DNA from: Chitinophaga silvisoli
GTDB taxonomy: Bacteria; Bacteroidota; Bacteroidia; Chitinophagales; Chitinophagaceae
Direction of reading: 5' to 3'
Assembly (NCBI RefSeq): GCF_003412465.1
Contig: NZ_QTJV01000007.1
Location: forward strand, 1-64,000
Length of the DNA: 64,000 nucleotides
The notes under the pieces are model-generated. The model did not search any database. It saw only the letters and a list, made by a program, of their open reading frames with translations, and was not told the DNA's origin. Made by a program: the position numbers and the translations under genes. Below are positions 9,417 to 18,050 of the stretch, piece by piece (within the stretch, counting starts at the first letter, position 1; each line of letters starts with the position of its first letter).

Positions 9417-11258
9417 ATGAAAAAGTTTACATTCTCCTTACTCATGTTGGGTTGCATGAGTTACGCTGTACACGCACAGCAAAACAACTGGCATTTAATT
9501 AAAGACAGGATCGTTACGCCATGGGCAGAGAAAGTAGATCCGAATGCGCCCTTGCCTGAATATCCACGTCCACAGCTGGTGCGTGAGAATAACTGGAAAA
9601 ACCTGAACGGCTTATGGAGCTATGCCATTACGCCTGCTTCACAGGATAAACCTGCTAAATACGAAGGTAGTATCCTCGTTCCCTTTGCTGTAGAATCGGC
9701 GCTTTCCGGCGTTGGCCGCACTGTTGGCAAGGATAGCCTCCTGTGGTACAATACAAACATCAGTATCCCTGCTACGATGAAAGGAAAAGAAATACTGCTG
9801 CATTTCGGGGCGGTTGACTGGCAGACAGAAGTATTTGTAAACGGCAAAAGTGCTGGTAAACATGAAGGTGGCTTCGATCCTTTCTCCATCAATATCACCC
9901 CTTTGCTCAGGAGTGGTGCGAAACAGGAAATCACTGTACGCGTCTGGGATCCTACCGACGACGGTCCTCAACCCCGCGGTAAACAGGTAAAGAAACCGGA
10001 AGGCATCTGGTATACACCTGTGACTGGTATCTGGCAGACGGTTTGGTTGGAAGCAGTGCCTAAGACTTATATCGCCGCTACTAAAAATACACCTGATATT
10101 GATCATCACACTATCAGCGTAAGTGCGAATGTAACAGGTGCGCAGGGAGGTGACCTGGTAAAGGTAGAAGTGCTGGATGGCGGCAATGTAGTGGCTACAC
10201 AGGAAGTTGCGCCTACTGCTACTGCCGTGCTGACCCTGCAGAATGAGAAATTATGGTCTACCACCCATCCATTCTTATACGACCTCAAACTAACGCTTAT
10301 ACGTAAAAACAAAGCAGTCGATGTCGTGAAGAGCTATTTCGCTATGCGTAAAATCTCCATGGCACCAGATCAGAACGGGATTCAGCGGATGATGCTGAAC
10401 AACCAGTTCGTATTCCAATATGGTCCCCTGGATCAGGGCTGGTGGCCTGACGGCTTGTATACTGCCCCTACATATGAGGCCATGGTATATGATATCGATC
10501 AGCTGCAGAAGATGGGCTTTAACATGATCAGGAAACATATCAAACTGGAACCGGCTACTTACTATGCTTATTGCGATAAAAAAGGAATGCTCCTCTGGCA
10601 GGATATGCCAAGCGGTGACCTGGGCAATGGCTGGGAAAACAGGCCCGGTGTCCTGGACCGTGGCACTGATCAAAATCGTAGCCCTGAATCAGAAGGCTAC
10701 TATCGTAAAGAATGGAATGCGATTATGGACGCTGCATACAATTTCCCTTGTATCGTTGTATGGACACCCTTCAATGAAGCATGGGGACAGTTCAAAACCA
10801 TAGAGATCACGGAATGGACAATGAAGAAAGATCCTTCCCGGCTGGTGAATAGTGCCAGCGGCGGTAACTTCTACGAAACCGGACATATCATTGACCTGCA
10901 CAACTACCCGCATCCGGCTATGCCAAGACCTGATTTATTTGGTAAAAAACAGGTATTGGTATTGGGTGAATTTGGCGGCTTAGGATTGCCACTGGATGGC
11001 CATACCTGGCAGGGAAATAAAAACTGGGGCTACCAGTCATTCAAAAACAGCGAAGAGATGTTCAGGAAGTATAAAACCTTCACAGATCGTTTGGCTGAGT
11101 TGATCCCACTGGGATTGTCTGCCGCTGTTTATACACAGACCACGGATGTGGAAGGCGAGGTAAACGGTTTCATGACCTATGACAGGAAAGTAGAAAAATT
11201 CCCTGTGCAGCAGCTGGGCGAACAGAATCGCAAGTTGTACCAGGTGAAGGTGAAGTAG
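9417..11258 (+). CDS. Secreted glycoside hydrolase family 2 (beta-galactosidase-like)
   Basis: A 613-aa exported glycosidase with signal peptide MKKFTFSLLMLGCMSYAVHA followed by QQNNW. Domains in order: GH2 sugar-binding jelly roll (about 45-205, with LNGLWSYAITP and GKDSLLWYNTNISIP), an Ig-like sandwich (about 205-310), and a TIM barrel (about 315-600). The predicted acid/base is Glu454 in VVWTPFNEAWGQ and the predicted nucleophile Glu518 in VLGEFGGLG. Compact GH2 enzymes like this act on beta-galactosides, beta-glucuronides or beta-mannosides; the sequence alone does not decide. No SusC/SusD pair is nearby, so it is not part of a visible polysaccharide utilization locus. Confidence 0.9.
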   Translation: MKKFTFSLLMLGCMSYAVHAQQNNWHLIKDRIVTPWAEKVDPNAPLPEYPRPQLVRENNWKNLNGLWSYAITPASQDKPAKYEGSILVPFAVESALSGVGRTVGKDSLLWYNTNISIPATMKGKEILLHFGAVDWQTEVFVNGKSAGKHEGGFDPFSINITPLLRSGAKQEITVRVWDPTDDGPQPRGKQVKKPEGIWYTPVTGIWQTVWLEAVPKTYIAATKNTPDIDHHTISVSANVTGAQGGDLVKVEVLDGGNVVATQEVAPTATAVLTLQNEKLWSTTHPFLYDLKLTLIRKNKAVDVVKSYFAMRKISMAPDQNGIQRMMLNNQFVFQYGPLDQGWWPDGLYTAPTYEAMVYDIDQLQKMGFNMIRKHIKLEPATYYAYCDKKGMLLWQDMPSGDLGNGWENRPGVLDRGTDQNRSPESEGYYRKEWNAIMDAAYNFPCIVVWTPFNEAWGQFKTIEITEWTMKKDPSRLVNSASGGNFYETGHIIDLHNYPHPAMPRPDLFGKKQVLVLGEFGGLGLPLDGHTWQGNKNWGYQSFKNSEEMFRKYKTFTDRLAELIPLGLSAAVYTQTTDVEGEVNGFMTYDRKVEKFPVQQLGEQNRKLYQVKVK

Positions 11259-11313
11259 GTAATTCATAAACGGTGATACCGTTAATAGTTTTATCTTTAT
11301 AAAAATTATTACC

Positions 11314-11562
11314 GTGGAACCAGGCAAATTAATCTTACCAGGAGAATCATTCTACCCGATCATTATGGACCTTTTCGAAAAGAAAGAAAAGGCATCTATA
11401 TTGTACGACGATAACGGTCCGACAAGAGCAGGTGGAATCATTGAAAGTGTATATGAAAAAGATGGTAAACACTGGCTCAGACTGGAAGACCAGACGGAAA
11501 TCCGGGTAGATCAGTTGCAGGCGGTGAATGGTAATTTTTCTTCAGATTTTTCAACTTGTTGA
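11314..11562 (+). CDS. Small hypothetical protein
   Basis: An 82-aa acidic, soluble protein from a GTG start (11314), 55 nt after the GH2 stop and directly followed by a strong intrinsic terminator. It has no signal peptide or membrane segment. The frame includes a plausible SH3-like or KOW-like beta segment (GGIIESVYEKDGKHWLRLEDQTEIRVDQLQAVNG). I do not recognise the family. The terminator placement and coding-like composition support a real gene; the first ATG downstream (codon 18, IIMDLF) is an alternative start. Confidence 0.65.
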   Translation: MEPGKLILPGESFYPIIMDLFEKKEKASILYDDNGPTRAGGIIESVYEKDGKHWLRLEDQTEIRVDQLQAVNGNFSSDFSTC

Positions 11563-11570
11563 TATGTTAA

Positions 11571-11595
11571 GGGCCTCTGCAAAGAGGCCCTTTTT
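11571..11595 (+). terminator. Intrinsic terminator with GNRA-type loop
   Basis: A perfect 8-bp stem GGGCCTCT / AGAGGCCC closes a GCAA tetraloop and is followed by five T. It lies 9 nt after the stop of the small hypothetical gene. Confidence 0.93.
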
Positions 11596-11614
11596 CTTGC
11601 CAGCTCTTTTTATT

Positions 11615-11651
11615 TATTATCGATTTTGTTGCCTGTATTATCGATTTGGTT
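11615..11651. promoter_or_regulatory. 21-bp-spaced direct repeat upstream of dioxygenase gene
   Basis: TATTATCGATTTTGTT (11615-11630) is repeated as TATTATCGATTTGGTT (11636-11651), 15 of 16 bases identical, exactly 21 bp apart. Each copy contains the palindrome ATCGAT. The pair ends 34 nt before the start of the ring-cleaving dioxygenase. This spacing equals two helical turns and suits a dimeric activator or repressor bound on one face. The regulator is unknown. Confidence 0.45.
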
Positions 11652-11685
11652 ATTATTGCGTCATGTGAGAATTAAATTACACCCC

Positions 11686-12624
11686 ATGAATAAGAATCAA
11701 CTTGTAACCGGTATTCACCACGTTACTGCCATTGCCGGCAGTTCGCAGAAGAACCTGGAATTCTACGCAGGTATCCTGGGCTTAAGACTGGTTAAGAAAA
11801 CCGTAAACTTCGATGCCAACAGTGTCTATCATTTATATTACGGAGATGAAACCGGTACGCCCGGTAGTATCATGACTTTCTTCCCTTACGAAGGATTGAA
11901 ACATGGCCGGCAAGGCAAAGGCATGCTGAACACCACCGCCTTCTCTGTGCCCCTGGCTTCCCTGGATTACTGGCTGGAAAGACTGAAGCGCTTTGGAATT
12001 GCTCACAAGCCCCCGGTAGAGCGCTTCGAGGGAGAACTGGCGGTATATTTGGAAGATACCGATGGATTAGGCCTGGAACTGATCTTCAATGATAAAGACG
12101 ATAGAAAAGGTGACGCACATGCCATCCGCGGATTTTACAGCGTAGAAATATGGGAAGAAGGTTACGAGCGCACCGCCGGATTGTTGACCACTCAACTTGA
12201 TCACGTGCTGATTGCTGAAAAAGGCAATCGCTTTCGCTTTGCCGCGAAGGATAAACCGGGCAATTATGTGGACCTCGTTTGCATGCCTGATAGTCTGAAA
12301 GGTTTATCAGGCAGCGGTACCGTGCACCATATCGCCTTTACCACCCCGGATGGCGATGCGCAGACCGATATCCGTCAGAAAGTTACTGGTATGGGCCTGA
12401 ATGCCACACCAATCCTGGACCGTAAGTATTTTAAATCTATTTATTTCAGAGAGCCGGGTGGGGTGTTATTTGAGGTAGCCACCGCATTGCCGGGTTTCAG
12501 TGTAGATGAACCTGCGGCGCACCTGGGAGAGCAGCTGATGTTGCCAGCGTGGCTGGAACCGCAGCGTACTACGCTGGAGTCCCAGTTGGCACCTATTCAT
12601 ATTGACTTGTCAGCTTACAAGTAA
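11686..12624 (+). CDS. VOC-family ring-cleaving dioxygenase (MhqA/MhqO-like)
   Basis: A 312-aa two-module vicinal-oxygen-chelate protein. Module 1 begins TGIHHVTAIAGSSQKNLEFYAGILGLRLVKKTVNFD; module 2 includes TVHHIAFTTPDGDAQTDIRQ and IYFREPGGVLFEVAT. The metal ligands expected for the family are the His of IHHVT, the His of VHHIAF and the Glu of LFEVAT, all present. Bacillus MhqA/MhqO relatives cleave hydroquinones and are induced by quinone stress. The start at 11686 is chosen because the module begins only ten residues later and the upstream in-frame ATG adds an unrelated stretch. Its stop overlaps the convergent sigma-54 activator gene by 15 bp. Confidence 0.9.
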   Translation: MNKNQLVTGIHHVTAIAGSSQKNLEFYAGILGLRLVKKTVNFDANSVYHLYYGDETGTPGSIMTFFPYEGLKHGRQGKGMLNTTAFSVPLASLDYWLERLKRFGIAHKPPVERFEGELAVYLEDTDGLGLELIFNDKDDRKGDAHAIRGFYSVEIWEEGYERTAGLLTTQLDHVLIAEKGNRFRFAAKDKPGNYVDLVCMPDSLKGLSGSGTVHHIAFTTPDGDAQTDIRQKVTGMGLNATPILDRKYFKSIYFREPGGVLFEVATALPGFSVDEPAAHLGEQLMLPAWLEPQRTTLESQLAPIHIDLSAYK

Positions 12625-14211
12625 TAGTTCCTTCTTAATATTTAATTTCTGCATTTTAGAAATCAGCGTGGTGGGGGGTAAACCCAGCATGATCGCAGCA
12701 CCATTGGGACCGGAGACCTTACCTTTACAGATCTTCAGGACCTTCAGGATGTACTCCCGTTCCATGGCTGCCAGCGGAATGATTTCAAAGTTATCTGCCG
12801 GCTGTGCAGGCTGATTCAATGGCAGGTTTATCTGGCTGATGGTCGTACCTGTGCAGAGTAATACCGCCCTTTCAATGAGGTGTTCCAGTTCCCTGATATT
12901 CCCCGGCCAGGAGTAATTCAGCAGACTATTGAGCGCCTTCTGACTGATCCCGGTCACCTTCTTACGGGTTTCCTTTGCATAGCGGTTTATGAAGTGCGTG
13001 ACCAGCATGGGGATGTCTTCCTTTCGTTGGCGCAGGGGAGGTAAGGATACCGGGAAGACATTCAGGCGATAGTACAGATCACTCCTGAAACGGCCTGCCT
13101 GAACTTCTTTCTCAAGATTTTTGTTAGTCGCGGCAATGATCCGCACATTTACCCTGATACTTCCATTGCCCCCTATACGTTCTATTTCTCTCTCCTGCAA
13201 TACCCGCAGCAGTTTTGCCTGCAGCTCCAGGGAAAGTTCACCTATTTCATCCAGGAAAATAGTACTGTTATCCGCTTGTTCAAACTTACCAATGCGCTTA
13301 TCCATCGCCCCGGTAAAGCTTCCTTTTTCATGCCCGAACAATTCACTTTCGATCAGCGTAGCCGGAATAGCCGCGCAGTTGACACGGATCATTTCCTGTT
13401 GGGCGCGGGGAGATGCCTGGTGAATGGCTGTCGCCACCAGTTCCTTTCCTGTTCCAGTTTCGCCGGTAATGATGACGGTACTGTCTGCCGTAGCGACGAG
13501 AGATATAAGTTTGTAAATCTTTTGTATTTCCGGAGAAGAACCGATCAGCTGTGCGGTGCTGTTTCCCTGGTTTAAGTAATATTGCCCTCCTTTCAATTGT
13601 TCAATCTCTGCCCGCTGACAGGCAATCTTTTCATTCGCAAGAATATTGCTGATGCCCAATCCCAGCATATCCGCAATCCCTGTCAGCAGGGGAAACTGGT
13701 TGGGTGAGAAGGTGCCATATTCATCCGCATAGAGGTACAGTAAGCCTTGCGCCTGGTTAGCATTGCCGATTTTGATAACCATCATTTCCCTGATACCGGT
13801 ATTGTGCCAGTGGATAATGTATGGAGGCACATTCTTATTGCGGATCAGTTTTTTCAGATCAAATATAATAGGTTCATCAGCATTCAGCGCAATATTGAAG
13901 ATGCCATCTTCGATATCGTGTGCTTTGTGCATGATCGGACTTTCGTCCACTCTTCTTTTAATGGTGCCTTCCTTTGTATGGAGAAAAGGAGAATGCGTCT
14001 TGCCATCTTCATTGATCAGACACAGCGTATAGTATTTCCCTCCAAACAGTGAAAGCAGTTGATCAGTGATCACGTTCCACAGTTCATCCCGTTTTTGAGC
14101 AGCAGCAATCTTGTTACTGAGGTAGAGTAAAGTTGACTGTTCTTTTTCCTTTAAGGTAAGTTGCTCTAAAAGGTGATTATGCGAGACGATGATAGGTTGT
14201 TTCCAATCCAT
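12610..14211 (-). CDS. Sigma-54-dependent activator with GAF domain
   Basis: A 533-aa enhancer-binding protein. The N-terminal 190 residues resemble a GAF sensor. The AAA+ domain (about 220-460) has Walker A GETGTGKE, the sigma-54 contact loop GSFTGA, Walker B IFLDEIGEL, and the arginine-finger region FRSDLYYRLNVFPVSLPPLRQR. A Fis-type helix-turn-helix forms the C terminus (KVSGPNGAAIMLGLPPTTLISKM). The intact GAFTGA-type loop means it really should contact RpoN, so the organism must have sigma-54. There is no receiver domain, so the GAF presumably binds a small ligand. It converges with the dioxygenase gene, which is a candidate but unproven target. Confidence 0.95.
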   Translation of the reverse strand: MDWKQPIIVSHNHLLEQLTLKEKEQSTLLYLSNKIAAAQKRDELWNVITDQLLSLFGGKYYTLCLINEDGKTHSPFLHTKEGTIKRRVDESPIMHKAHDIEDGIFNIALNADEPIIFDLKKLIRNKNVPPYIIHWHNTGIREMMVIKIGNANQAQGLLYLYADEYGTFSPNQFPLLTGIADMLGLGISNILANEKIACQRAEIEQLKGGQYYLNQGNSTAQLIGSSPEIQKIYKLISLVATADSTVIITGETGTGKELVATAIHQASPRAQQEMIRVNCAAIPATLIESELFGHEKGSFTGAMDKRIGKFEQADNSTIFLDEIGELSLELQAKLLRVLQEREIERIGGNGSIRVNVRIIAATNKNLEKEVQAGRFRSDLYYRLNVFPVSLPPLRQRKEDIPMLVTHFINRYAKETRKKVTGISQKALNSLLNYSWPGNIRELEHLIERAVLLCTGTTISQINLPLNQPAQPADNFEIIPLAAMEREYILKVLKICKGKVSGPNGAAIMLGLPPTTLISKMQKLNIKKELLLVS

Positions 14212-14264
14212 AATCGAATGTTGTGTTGTAACGATACAACGAAAGTAGTAAATCCATTGCAGAA

Positions 14265-15158
14265 TTAATAACCTGATTTTCGATAAGCGAGTGGAGAAGT
14301 GTTTGTTTTTTGCCGGAATAATTTGTTAAAGGACTGTGGATGTTCGAAGCCTAGCTGGTACGCAATCTCTGCTATCGTGGCATCGGTAGTGGTCAGAATT
14401 TCCTTGGCTTTTTCTATGAGCTGGTGATGAATGTGTTGCTGGGTACCCATGCCAGTTAAGGATTTGAGCATATCACTCAGGTAGCGGGGAGAAACTTGCA
14501 GGTGGTCTGCAACCTGCTGCACTGTAGGCAGGTGAGAAGACGTATCTAAAATTGCGGAAATATACGTGTTCATCTGACAAATAAGGTCATTGTGGAGGGT
14601 TTTACGGGTGAGGAATTGCCTGTTGTAAAAACGATTACTATAATTTAACAGGAGGTCTAACTGGGAAATCATTACATCATGGCTGAAATGATCCATGTTG
14701 TTATCCAATTCCAGGAGCATGGCATCGAAGATGGAGAAGATGACTTTCTTTTCTTTGTCGGATAAGTAGAGCGCTTCTGAAACGGCGTAAGAAAAGTAAC
14801 CATATTGTTGTATAGTTTTGGCCAATGGGTAGCCACGCAGGAAGTCAGGATGGAAGAACAAGGTATAACCCTCATAATCGGCGACATCACTGGTAGGCAG
14901 GGAGAGTTGGTGAGGGCCGGTGAAGGAAAGGCCTCCCTCTTCGAAATCGTAGGTGCCACGGCCATAGGGAATCTTTCCTTTAAAATCAATCTTAAAGGAG
15001 ATCTTATACAGGCTTGTGATGACTCCCCGGCCAATGTCTTCAGGTTTTACCCTGATATTGCCGGTAGGCACCAGCGCTATCAGCGGATGCAGCGGTGCCG
15101 GTAGGTCCAGGCGGCGCAACAGGGCTGATATGCTGGTGTAAGTAAGAGGTGATTCCAT
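14265..15158 (-). CDS. AraC family transcriptional regulator
   Basis: A 297-aa AraC-type regulator with N-terminal sensor (about 1-170) and C-terminal double helix-turn-helix (about 195-295: TVQQVADHLQVSPRYLSDMLKSLTG and TIAEIAYQLGFEHPQSFNKLFRQKTNTSPLAYRKSG). It follows the SDR gene by 63 nt on the same strand, so the two are probably one transcript. The 11-bp direct repeats upstream of that SDR are the most likely binding site. Such AraC-SDR pairs are very common in Bacteroidetes; the inducer is unknown. Confidence 0.93.
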   Translation of the reverse strand: MESPLTYTSISALLRRLDLPAPLHPLIALVPTGNIRVKPEDIGRGVITSLYKISFKIDFKGKIPYGRGTYDFEEGGLSFTGPHQLSLPTSDVADYEGYTLFFHPDFLRGYPLAKTIQQYGYFSYAVSEALYLSDKEKKVIFSIFDAMLLELDNNMDHFSHDVMISQLDLLLNYSNRFYNRQFLTRKTLHNDLICQMNTYISAILDTSSHLPTVQQVADHLQVSPRYLSDMLKSLTGMGTQQHIHHQLIEKAKEILTTTDATIAEIAYQLGFEHPQSFNKLFRQKTNTSPLAYRKSGY

Positions 15159-15221
15159 GAGTTGAAGCTACGAATTTTATCGGGCCTGATGACCAGGTGC
15201 ATTTATCTGATGCAGGGCATG

Positions 15222-15935
15222 CTATTGCGCAGTAGGCCTGATCACAATGTCATTCACATCCACATCTGCAGGCTGGTCAATGGCAAATGCTATCGCACGT
15301 GCAATAGCATCCGGGGAGATGGCAATCTGTTCCGCACGCGCTCTCGTTTGTTCCCTGATTTCCAGGTTGGTCATGGAATCCGCAAAGTTCGTCTTTATGT
15401 ACCCGGGAGAGACACTGGTCACCCTGATAGTGGAGCCTGCTTCCTGCCGGAGGGCATCGGCTACCGTGCGAACCGCATTTTTCGTCGCGGCGTAGACTGC
15501 CATGGTGGGCACTATCTGGATGCCGGCGGTGGAAATGGTGTTTACAAAATGCCCGGAATTTTGCTTCCTGAACACCGGCAGGGCAGCAGCAATGCCATAA
15601 AGCACCCCTTTAAAATTGATGTCGATCATGTCTTCCCAGTCAGCTACCCGAAGCTCGTCTAAGGGAGAAATGGGCCCAATTCCGGCATTATTGATCAGGA
15701 CATCTAGCCGACCATAGTTGTCAAGGGCTAATTGAACGAAATCAGCCACATTTTCCCTATTCCTTACATCGAGTGGCATGTACAAGCCCCCGGTTTTTTC
15801 AGCTACCTGGGCTAATCTGTCTGTTCTGCGGGCACCTAAGATCACCTTAGCGCCCTGGGATGCCAGCAGCAGGGCGGTCGCTTCGCCTATGCCGCTGCTG
15901 GCTCCGGTGATGGCAATAACTTTATCTTTTATCAT
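15222..15935 (-). CDS. Short-chain dehydrogenase/reductase
   Basis: A 237-aa classical SDR. Seen: the NAD(P)-binding TGASSGIGEATAL loop, GARRTDRL (an Arg after the second strand suggests NADP preference), the NNAGIG motif, and the catalytic Tyr and Lys in YAATKNAV, with a Ser in the preceding strand (STAGIQ). Length is normal. The closest families are the YdfG/serine dehydrogenase-like or clavaldehyde dehydrogenase-like oxidoreductases; the substrate cannot be told. It is the first gene of a unit with the AraC gene behind it and carries a 21-bp-spaced direct repeat in its promoter region. Confidence 0.92.
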   Translation of the reverse strand: MIKDKVIAITGASSGIGEATALLLASQGAKVILGARRTDRLAQVAEKTGGLYMPLDVRNRENVADFVQLALDNYGRLDVLINNAGIGPISPLDELRVADWEDMIDINFKGVLYGIAAALPVFRKQNSGHFVNTISTAGIQIVPTMAVYAATKNAVRTVADALRQEAGSTIRVTSVSPGYIKTNFADSMTNLEIREQTRARAEQIAISPDAIARAIAFAIDQPADVDVNDIVIRPTAQ

Positions 15936-15968
15936 GCTCCAAAGTTCCGGGACACAAGCCTGGGAATA

Positions 15969-16000
15969 GTAGCCAAAAATGTAAAAGTTGTAGCCAAAAA
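15969..16000 (-). promoter_or_regulatory. Paired 11-bp direct repeats, probable AraC operator
   Basis: GTAGCCAAAAA occurs identically at 15969-15979 and 15990-16000 (TTTTTGGCTAC on the gene strand), start to start 21 bp. The proximal copy lies 34 nt before the SDR start. AraC-type proteins classically bind two direct half-sites spaced by two helical turns, and the AraC gene that follows the SDR is the natural candidate. Confidence 0.6.
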
Positions 16001-16004
16001 GGTT

Positions 16005-17096
16005 TTATTTAATCGCCAGGGGCCTCACTTCATTCACCAGACTCAATAGCAGCTTCCCCGGCTCTTCAAACATCAGCATATGTGAGGAATGCTCAAACCA
16101 GATTCCTTTTTTAACAGGTGCCTTTACAGCTTTTAGCCAGGTCTCTGTTGGCGCATTCGGTGTTGTATAATCATGCCTGCCCATCAACATAAATACCGGG
16201 ATTGGGAAAGATTTCACCCCTTTCAGGTCCACTTCCAGGAATTCCGGCAATATTCTCCCCAACGTAAAGATGTTGCCATTGTCAATCGCTGCTACATCCT
16301 CAAAACTATACTCAGGTGAAATATAAGGACCTGCAAAGAAATAACGGGAACTATGCCTGTAAGCACTCAGACCTCCATAATACTGCGCCCATTTTCGCGC
16401 AATAATGATCTTTTCCCTTGTAATGGGCTGATCACCCGGATATGGTGCAATCCCGTTTAACTCCGCCACCGCAGTGTCATTGTGGTTTTGCTGCGCTGTA
16501 CTCAGTGCATATTCAAAGCTGTAATGCTCATTTTCCCGGGTATTGATGACCTGACCAATTCCTATATAGGCATAGAAGAGATCCGGTCTTTTCAACGCCG
16601 CTTTCATTCCTACGATGGTTCCCCAGCTATGTCCCATCAGGATGACCTTCTTTTTTTTGTAGCGCTGGCGGATGTGCTCCGCAATGGCAATAGCATCGTT
16701 TACATAATTGTCAATGTGGATGGTATTGGCAATTGAATCCGGGGCAATATTCAGGAAAGTCCTGCCCGCACCCCGCTGATCGTAGGTCACCATGGTAAAG
16801 TACTCCTCCAGGGGGCGCTGGTACATCCACATTACGGGCGAAATGGGCGAAGCCGGCCCCCCGTGAATAAACAGGATTACCGGATTTTCCCTGTCCTGGC
16901 CCCGGGTATAAATTTCCTGGTTGATCCCGCCAATGGGGAGTTGAAAGTTTTCCTGGATACCATTGGGACTAACGATCTTACCAAGGTCGGCCAGGTAAAG
17001 TTTGGCACGGCTCAGGCCGGGTTTGAGGCTATCTGCCTGCGCAAATAATGTGGATTGAACTAACAGTAATAAAAAGGTCCAAATGGTTCTCTTCAT
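16005..17096 (-). CDS. Exported alpha/beta hydrolase, proline iminopeptidase-like
   Basis: A 363-aa hydrolase with signal peptide MKRTIWTFLLLLVQSTLFA followed by QADSL. The start at 17096 is preferred over the ATG at 17117, which would put seven polar residues in front of it. Motifs: the oxyanion-hole HGGPASP, the nucleophile elbow GHSWGT, an acidic residue in MGRHDYTTP, and the C-terminal His in HSSHMLMFE, so the catalytic triad appears complete. The HGGP signature and overall layout resemble proline iminopeptidases (S33 family), but substrate is unproven. The gene is divergent from the SDR at 17194 with a 97-bp shared promoter region. Confidence 0.88.
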   Translation of the reverse strand: MKRTIWTFLLLLVQSTLFAQADSLKPGLSRAKLYLADLGKIVSPNGIQENFQLPIGGINQEIYTRGQDRENPVILFIHGGPASPISPVMWMYQRPLEEYFTMVTYDQRGAGRTFLNIAPDSIANTIHIDNYVNDAIAIAEHIRQRYKKKKVILMGHSWGTIVGMKAALKRPDLFYAYIGIGQVINTRENEHYSFEYALSTAQQNHNDTAVAELNGIAPYPGDQPITREKIIIARKWAQYYGGLSAYRHSSRYFFAGPYISPEYSFEDVAAIDNGNIFTLGRILPEFLEVDLKGVKSFPIPVFMLMGRHDYTTPNAPTETWLKAVKAPVKKGIWFEHSSHMLMFEEPGKLLLSLVNEVRPLAIK

Positions 17097-17193
17097 AGCT
17101 CGGTTTGATTTATACAAGTATTCGTTTCATGGAGACAATTCTGACCCTGATTCCCGGGCTAATTTTGTCTTGTTATCAAAAAATAATCAAATC

Positions 17194-18015
17194 ATGAACA
17201 AGACAATACTGATCACCGGGTCATCTGCCGGTATTGGAAAAGCAGCTGCACAATACTTTGCCGCCAGGTCCTGGAACGTTATTGCTACGATGCGCTCTCC
17301 GGAAAAGGAAACTGAATTAACTACCTTAAATAATGTGTTTGTCACCAGGCTGGATGTGCAGGAAAAAGCCGGCATGCAGCAGGTGATTGCTGAAGGTATT
17401 AAAAGATTTGGAAAGATCGATGTGCTGCTTAACAATGCTGGCTATGGTTTATTTGGCCCTTTTGAACTGGCAACGGATGCACAGATCAAACAACAGTTCG
17501 ATGTGAATGTATTTGGATTGATGCACCTGACCCAGGCCATCCTGCCTCATTTCAGGGAAAATAAAGCCGGTACTATTATCAACTTATCCAGCATCGGGGG
17601 GCTTATTACCTATCCCATCGTGAGCATGTACCATGCGACCAAATTTGCAGTGGAAGGCTTCTCTGAATCACTGGCATATGAACTGGCAGCCTTGAATATA
17701 AAGGTGAAACTGGTAGAACCAGGTGCGATTGCAACCGGCTTTGATGCGGCGGCGAATTTCACAGGCAATCCGGAGATTACAGACTACGACTCATTTGTAC
17801 AGGGATTCCTGAACCTCTGGGGCTCAAAGACACAGGAAAGAACTACACCCTTGCAGGTGGCTGAGGTGATTTATGAGGCTGCTACAGACGGTAGTTCCAG
17901 GTTGCGGTACCTGGCCGGAGAAGATGCGAAGGAGCTGGCAAGGGTCAGGATGACGGGCGAAGAGGGCTATCATGAATATATGAAGGCCAATTGGGTACCG
18001 GATATGGGAGCATAA
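17194..18015 (+). CDS. Short-chain dehydrogenase/reductase
   Basis: A 273-aa SDR starting MNKTILITGSSAGIGKAAA; the in-frame ATG at 17083 adds 37 residues without homology and is rejected. It has the NNAGYG motif, INLSSIGG strand with Ser, and catalytic YHATK. The C-terminal extension with SSRLRYLAGEDAKELA is typical of the 3-oxoacyl reductase-like SDRs found next to AraC genes. An AraC gene follows after 35 nt on the same strand and is likely co-transcribed. Confidence 0.92.
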   Translation: MNKTILITGSSAGIGKAAAQYFAARSWNVIATMRSPEKETELTTLNNVFVTRLDVQEKAGMQQVIAEGIKRFGKIDVLLNNAGYGLFGPFELATDAQIKQQFDVNVFGLMHLTQAILPHFRENKAGTIINLSSIGGLITYPIVSMYHATKFAVEGFSESLAYELAALNIKVKLVEPGAIATGFDAAANFTGNPEITDYDSFVQGFLNLWGSKTQERTTPLQVAEVIYEAATDGSSRLRYLAGEDAKELARVRMTGEEGYHEYMKANWVPDMGA

Positions 18016-18050
18016 GTGGTGCAATGCCTGATATTGTGTAAATTTGAAGT

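Noticed and set aside
11646..11660. TTGG ... TTGC as a sigma-54 promoter for the dioxygenase
   Set aside because: GG to GC distance is 10 bp and not 12, and TGGCAC is absent.
17097..17193. AraC half-sites between the hydrolase and SDR genes
   Set aside because: Only a weak TTTGAT/TTTCAT pair could be found; not convincing.
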